Origin: a virus
Reading direction: 5' to 3' (one strand)
Length of the DNA: 40,287 nt
IMG/VR virus record: IMGVR_UViG_3300025889_000281
Span: 1 to 40,287 of that record
The notes beneath the pieces are model-generated. The model made no database searches and had not been told where the DNA came from. It saw nothing but the letters and a program-made list of their open reading frames with translations. This document shows, in pieces, positions 39,069 through 40,287 of the stretch; the stretch's first letter is position 1; each line of letters begins with the position of its first letter. The position numbers and the translations under genes are program-made.

Positions 39069-39352
39069 CAGTTCTTCGTCTGTTGAATCCTGACGTTTAC
39101 TTCTTCGAGCCATGAGTTCTCCTGTTCTAAGCGTTTAACACGTTCTCTGACCATGCGAATCTCTCGCTCTAGTTCAGACATCATCTCTTCGTAGCGAAGG
39201 CTTACAATCGCTTCTACGGCCCTTCCAAAGCGATATACAGGGCCATCAGCAAAGGTGTTCAGATAACATTGCTGGTCCTTGGCGATAGCAATTAGTTCTG
39301 CATCACTGATGATCTCCTGCATACCATGTAGTTGACAAGGCCCAAGCTTCAT
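39068..39352 (-). CDS. coiled-coil phage protein, 94 aa
   Basis: The N-terminal part (Glu-Ile-Ile-Ser-Asp-Ala-Glu-Leu-Ile-Ala-Ile-Ala, Arg-Phe-Gly-Arg-Ala-Val-Glu-Ala-Ile) is a pattern found in short phage proteins; the C-terminal half is a clear coiled coil (Met-Val-Arg-Glu-Arg-Val-Lys-Arg-Leu-Glu-Gln). The ATG at 39352 overlaps the previous TGA (ATGA) and has AAGGAG upstream, so I keep it over the ATG ten codons later. Unknown function. Confidence 0.75.
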   Translation of the reverse strand: MKLGPCQLHGMQEIISDAELIAIAKDQQCYLNTFADGPVYRFGRAVEAIVSLRYEEMMSELEREIRMVRERVKRLEQENSWLEEVNVRIQQTKN

Positions 39353-39579
39353 TCGACATTCTCCTTGATTGTCTTGTAGTGGTCTACTTGGTGCATCTTA
39401 CAGAACACCTCCCACAGCTTCCATTGTCGTAGTGCTGATACCTGCCACAATGCCATCAGCATGTTGTCCACCTCGTCCTGTGACATAGGCTGTCCATCAC
39501 AGTGACGCTCGAACGCAGCTTTAAGGTCCGCCGTCATGTCTGCCTCATAGATTGCCTGCTCTAGATCGAATCGGTCCAT
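39349..39579 (-). CDS. hypothetical phage protein, 76 aa
   Basis: This acidic helical protein begins Asp-Arg-Phe-Asp-Leu-Glu-Gln-Ala-Ile-Tyr and continues with a spaced Asp/Asn pattern (Asp-Glu-Val-Asp-Asn-Met-Leu-Met-Ala-Leu), then a Trp-rich helix. Proteins of this kind occur in many podophage early regions with no known role. It shares its start base with the previous stop (TAATG) and its end with the next ATG. Confidence 0.75.
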   Translation of the reverse strand: MDRFDLEQAIYEADMTADLKAAFERHCDGQPMSQDEVDNMLMALWQVSALRQWKLWEVFCKMHQVDHYKTIKENVE

Positions 39580-39767
39580 TATTTCCTCTTAGTAGTTGAC
39601 ATATTGAGTTGACGTTCCATCAATGTGACACGATAGTCCGTTTCCTTCTTGTAAGTATACCACTCTTCTCGAATCTTTTCAAGCTGCATAACAGAATAAA
39701 GTGAAAACGCACCCAACAGTAATGCGCCGATAGAAAAAATATAGTTCATGAATTGGATTGCTTCCAT
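39579..39767 (-). CDS. single-pass membrane protein with cytoplasmic helix, 62 aa
   Basis: Start at the ATG at 39767, which has AAGGA seven bases upstream; a TTG at 39791 would overlap the previous gene. Residues about 8-26 are a transmembrane helix (Ile-Phe-Ser-Ile-Gly-Ala-Leu-Leu-Leu-Gly-Ala-Phe), followed by a charged helix (Glu-Lys-Ile-Arg-Glu-Glu-Trp) and a basic end. This layout resembles an inner-membrane spanin, but it lies far from the lipoprotein gene. No function is assigned. Confidence 0.68.
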   Translation of the reverse strand: MEAIQFMNYIFSIGALLLGAFSLYSVMQLEKIREEWYTYKKETDYRVTLMERQLNMSTTKRK

Positions 39768-39768
39768 G

Positions 39769-39942
39769 TTAGGTTCCTTGAATAGCGACAATCATCAGGC
39801 CAATATTAGCCACAGCATAGGCCACGTAAGCCACAGAGAGCCCCACCTTGCCCTCGTAAGCGAAGGCTATGCCCGCACCTACGTAGAGCAGGGTTGAGAC
39901 AATCAGAATCCACGTGCCTAGCGTCACACCAAGCCACGTCAT
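39769..39942 (-). CDS. two-pass membrane protein, 57 aa
   Basis: Started at the ATG at 39942, which overlaps the previous TGA as ATGA. The product is nearly all hydrophobic: one helix at about 3-23 (Leu-Gly-Val-Thr-Leu-Gly-Thr-Trp-Ile-Leu-Ile-Val) and one at 33-53 (Ala-Tyr-Val-Ala-Tyr-Ala-Val-Ala-Asn-Ile-Gly-Leu), joined by Tyr-Glu-Gly-Lys-Val-Gly. It forms an early membrane-protein cluster with its neighbours. Confidence 0.7.
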   Translation of the reverse strand: MTWLGVTLGTWILIVSTLLYVGAGIAFAYEGKVGLSVAYVAYAVANIGLMIVAIQGT

Positions 39943-40175
39943 ACAGGCACCTCGCTTTCTAGTACTCGTTTCTCTAGCCATTTAATGTCTTGCTCCAGGT
40001 TATGAATCTTCGTGGTCAATGCTTTCTTGCAGTCCTCGAGTTCCTGGATCTTCTGCTCCAAGTACATCTCGTCTTCGTCTGCCACTTTGAGTTGCCTACG
40101 TAGTTCGTCACGCTCTGCCACAACGTCACCATAATCGTCAATGTGAACCCAATCCTCGCTATTATACCAGGACAT
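39939..40175 (-). CDS. coiled-coil protein, 78 aa, spans contig join
   Basis: After a Trp/Tyr-rich start (Ser-Trp-Tyr-Asn-Ser-Glu-Asp-Trp) and an Asp-rich loop, the rest is one long coiled coil with heptads (Leu-Glu-Gln-Lys-Ile-Gln-Glu-Leu-Glu). Its first 46 bases are repeated at 1-46. AGGAG precedes the ATG. It may oligomerise or tether a partner; the neighbours are small membrane proteins. No known family. Confidence 0.72.
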   Translation of the reverse strand: MSWYNSEDWVHIDDYGDVVAERDELRRQLKVADEDEMYLEQKIQELEDCKKALTTKIHNLEQDIKWLEKRVLESEVPV

Positions 40176-40287
40176 TATATTCTCCTAAGAATAGATAAAT
40201 GTTAAACCATAAATGAGTGCAAAGAATGCAATAGGGATCGCCAATCCCACGATGGCTTTCAATCAGTCTCCTTATTATTCGATGCTG
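40130..40287. repeat. 158-bp terminal direct repeat, right copy
   Basis: This is the right-hand copy of 1-158 with one synonymous difference at 40161. The last 13 bases (40275-40287) are the 3' end of the 82-aa gene whose full copy lies at 146-394. The genome therefore continues from here into position 159 without a gap, and the unit length is about 40,129 bp. Confidence 0.95.
40185..40262 (-). CDS. 25-aa membrane peptide, repeat copy
   Basis: This is the identical second copy of the TTG-start membrane peptide gene at 56-133, inside the terminal repeat. If the genome is circular these are one gene. Its stop overlaps the AGGAG of the coiled-coil gene. Confidence 0.58.
   Translation of the reverse strand: MKAIVGLAIPIAFFALIYGLTFIYS

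Noticed and set aside
1-40287. Lysogeny, CRISPR, tRNA or defence genes
   Set aside because: I found no integrase, repressor, repeat-spacer array, tRNA fold or recognised defence gene; the genome looks strictly lytic.

Overview
The window is an essentially complete genome of a lytic tailed phage of the short-tailed (podovirus) type. It carries a large and small terminase, portal, scaffold, HK97-type capsid protein, two T7-like tail tube proteins and a set of large internal virion proteins, plus a T7-like replication core (primase-helicase, family A polymerase, ssDNA-binding protein, 5'-3' exonuclease, small endonuclease). There is no phage RNA polymerase, integrase, repressor or tRNA that I can see. 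Near-consensus sigma70 promoters on both strands suggest that host RNA polymerase transcribes everything. A lipoprotein signal on the lysozyme, a second small lipoprotein and an outer-surface adhesin candidate fit a Gram-negative, probably aquatic, host. The host itself cannot be named from the sequence.

The first and last 158 bases are the same apart from one base, and that base is synonymous in the gene it falls in. The contig therefore closes on itself (unit about 40,129 bp), or else has a 158-bp terminal repeat. The join cuts through a continuous leftward operon, which favours a circularised assembly of a permuted genome.

Layout. (1) A non-coding hub at 1910-2487 holds a leftward promoter, repeats, four perfect DnaA-box-like 9-mers in tandem (possible origin), a consensus rightward promoter and a structured leader. 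(2) Leftward from the hub, across the join and down to 28709, runs one long early/middle arm: small unknown proteins including a GP88-like cysteine-cluster protein, small membrane proteins, zinc-finger and coiled-coil proteins, then primase-helicase, DNA polymerase, SSB, exonuclease, endonuclease, phosphoesterase, a small lipoprotein and a class I ribonucleotide reductase (alpha and beta). Extra promoters inside genes re-drive this arm. (3) Rightward from the hub to 28581 runs the late arm: terminase, portal, scaffold, capsid, a strong terminator, fibre and lectin-like tail proteins, holin candidates, small basic proteins, tail tube A and B, a second fibre and glycine-rich adhesin, internal virion proteins and a T4-type lysozyme. 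(4) The two arms converge at 28582-28708 on a terminator hairpin.

Several genes fall below the usual ORF length cut-off and were found by reading: a 25-aa TTG-start membrane peptide, a 59-aa holin-like protein, 54-, 47- and 44-aa proteins, a 54-aa acidic protein in front of the reductase, and a 45-aa lipoprotein nested in the end of the phosphoesterase gene. The most interesting points are the DnaA-box array, the promoters buried inside genes, the lipoprotein-type lysozyme, a tail gene interrupted by an in-frame amber codon ahead of a membrane segment, and the duplicated lectin modules of the 1147-aa tail protein.
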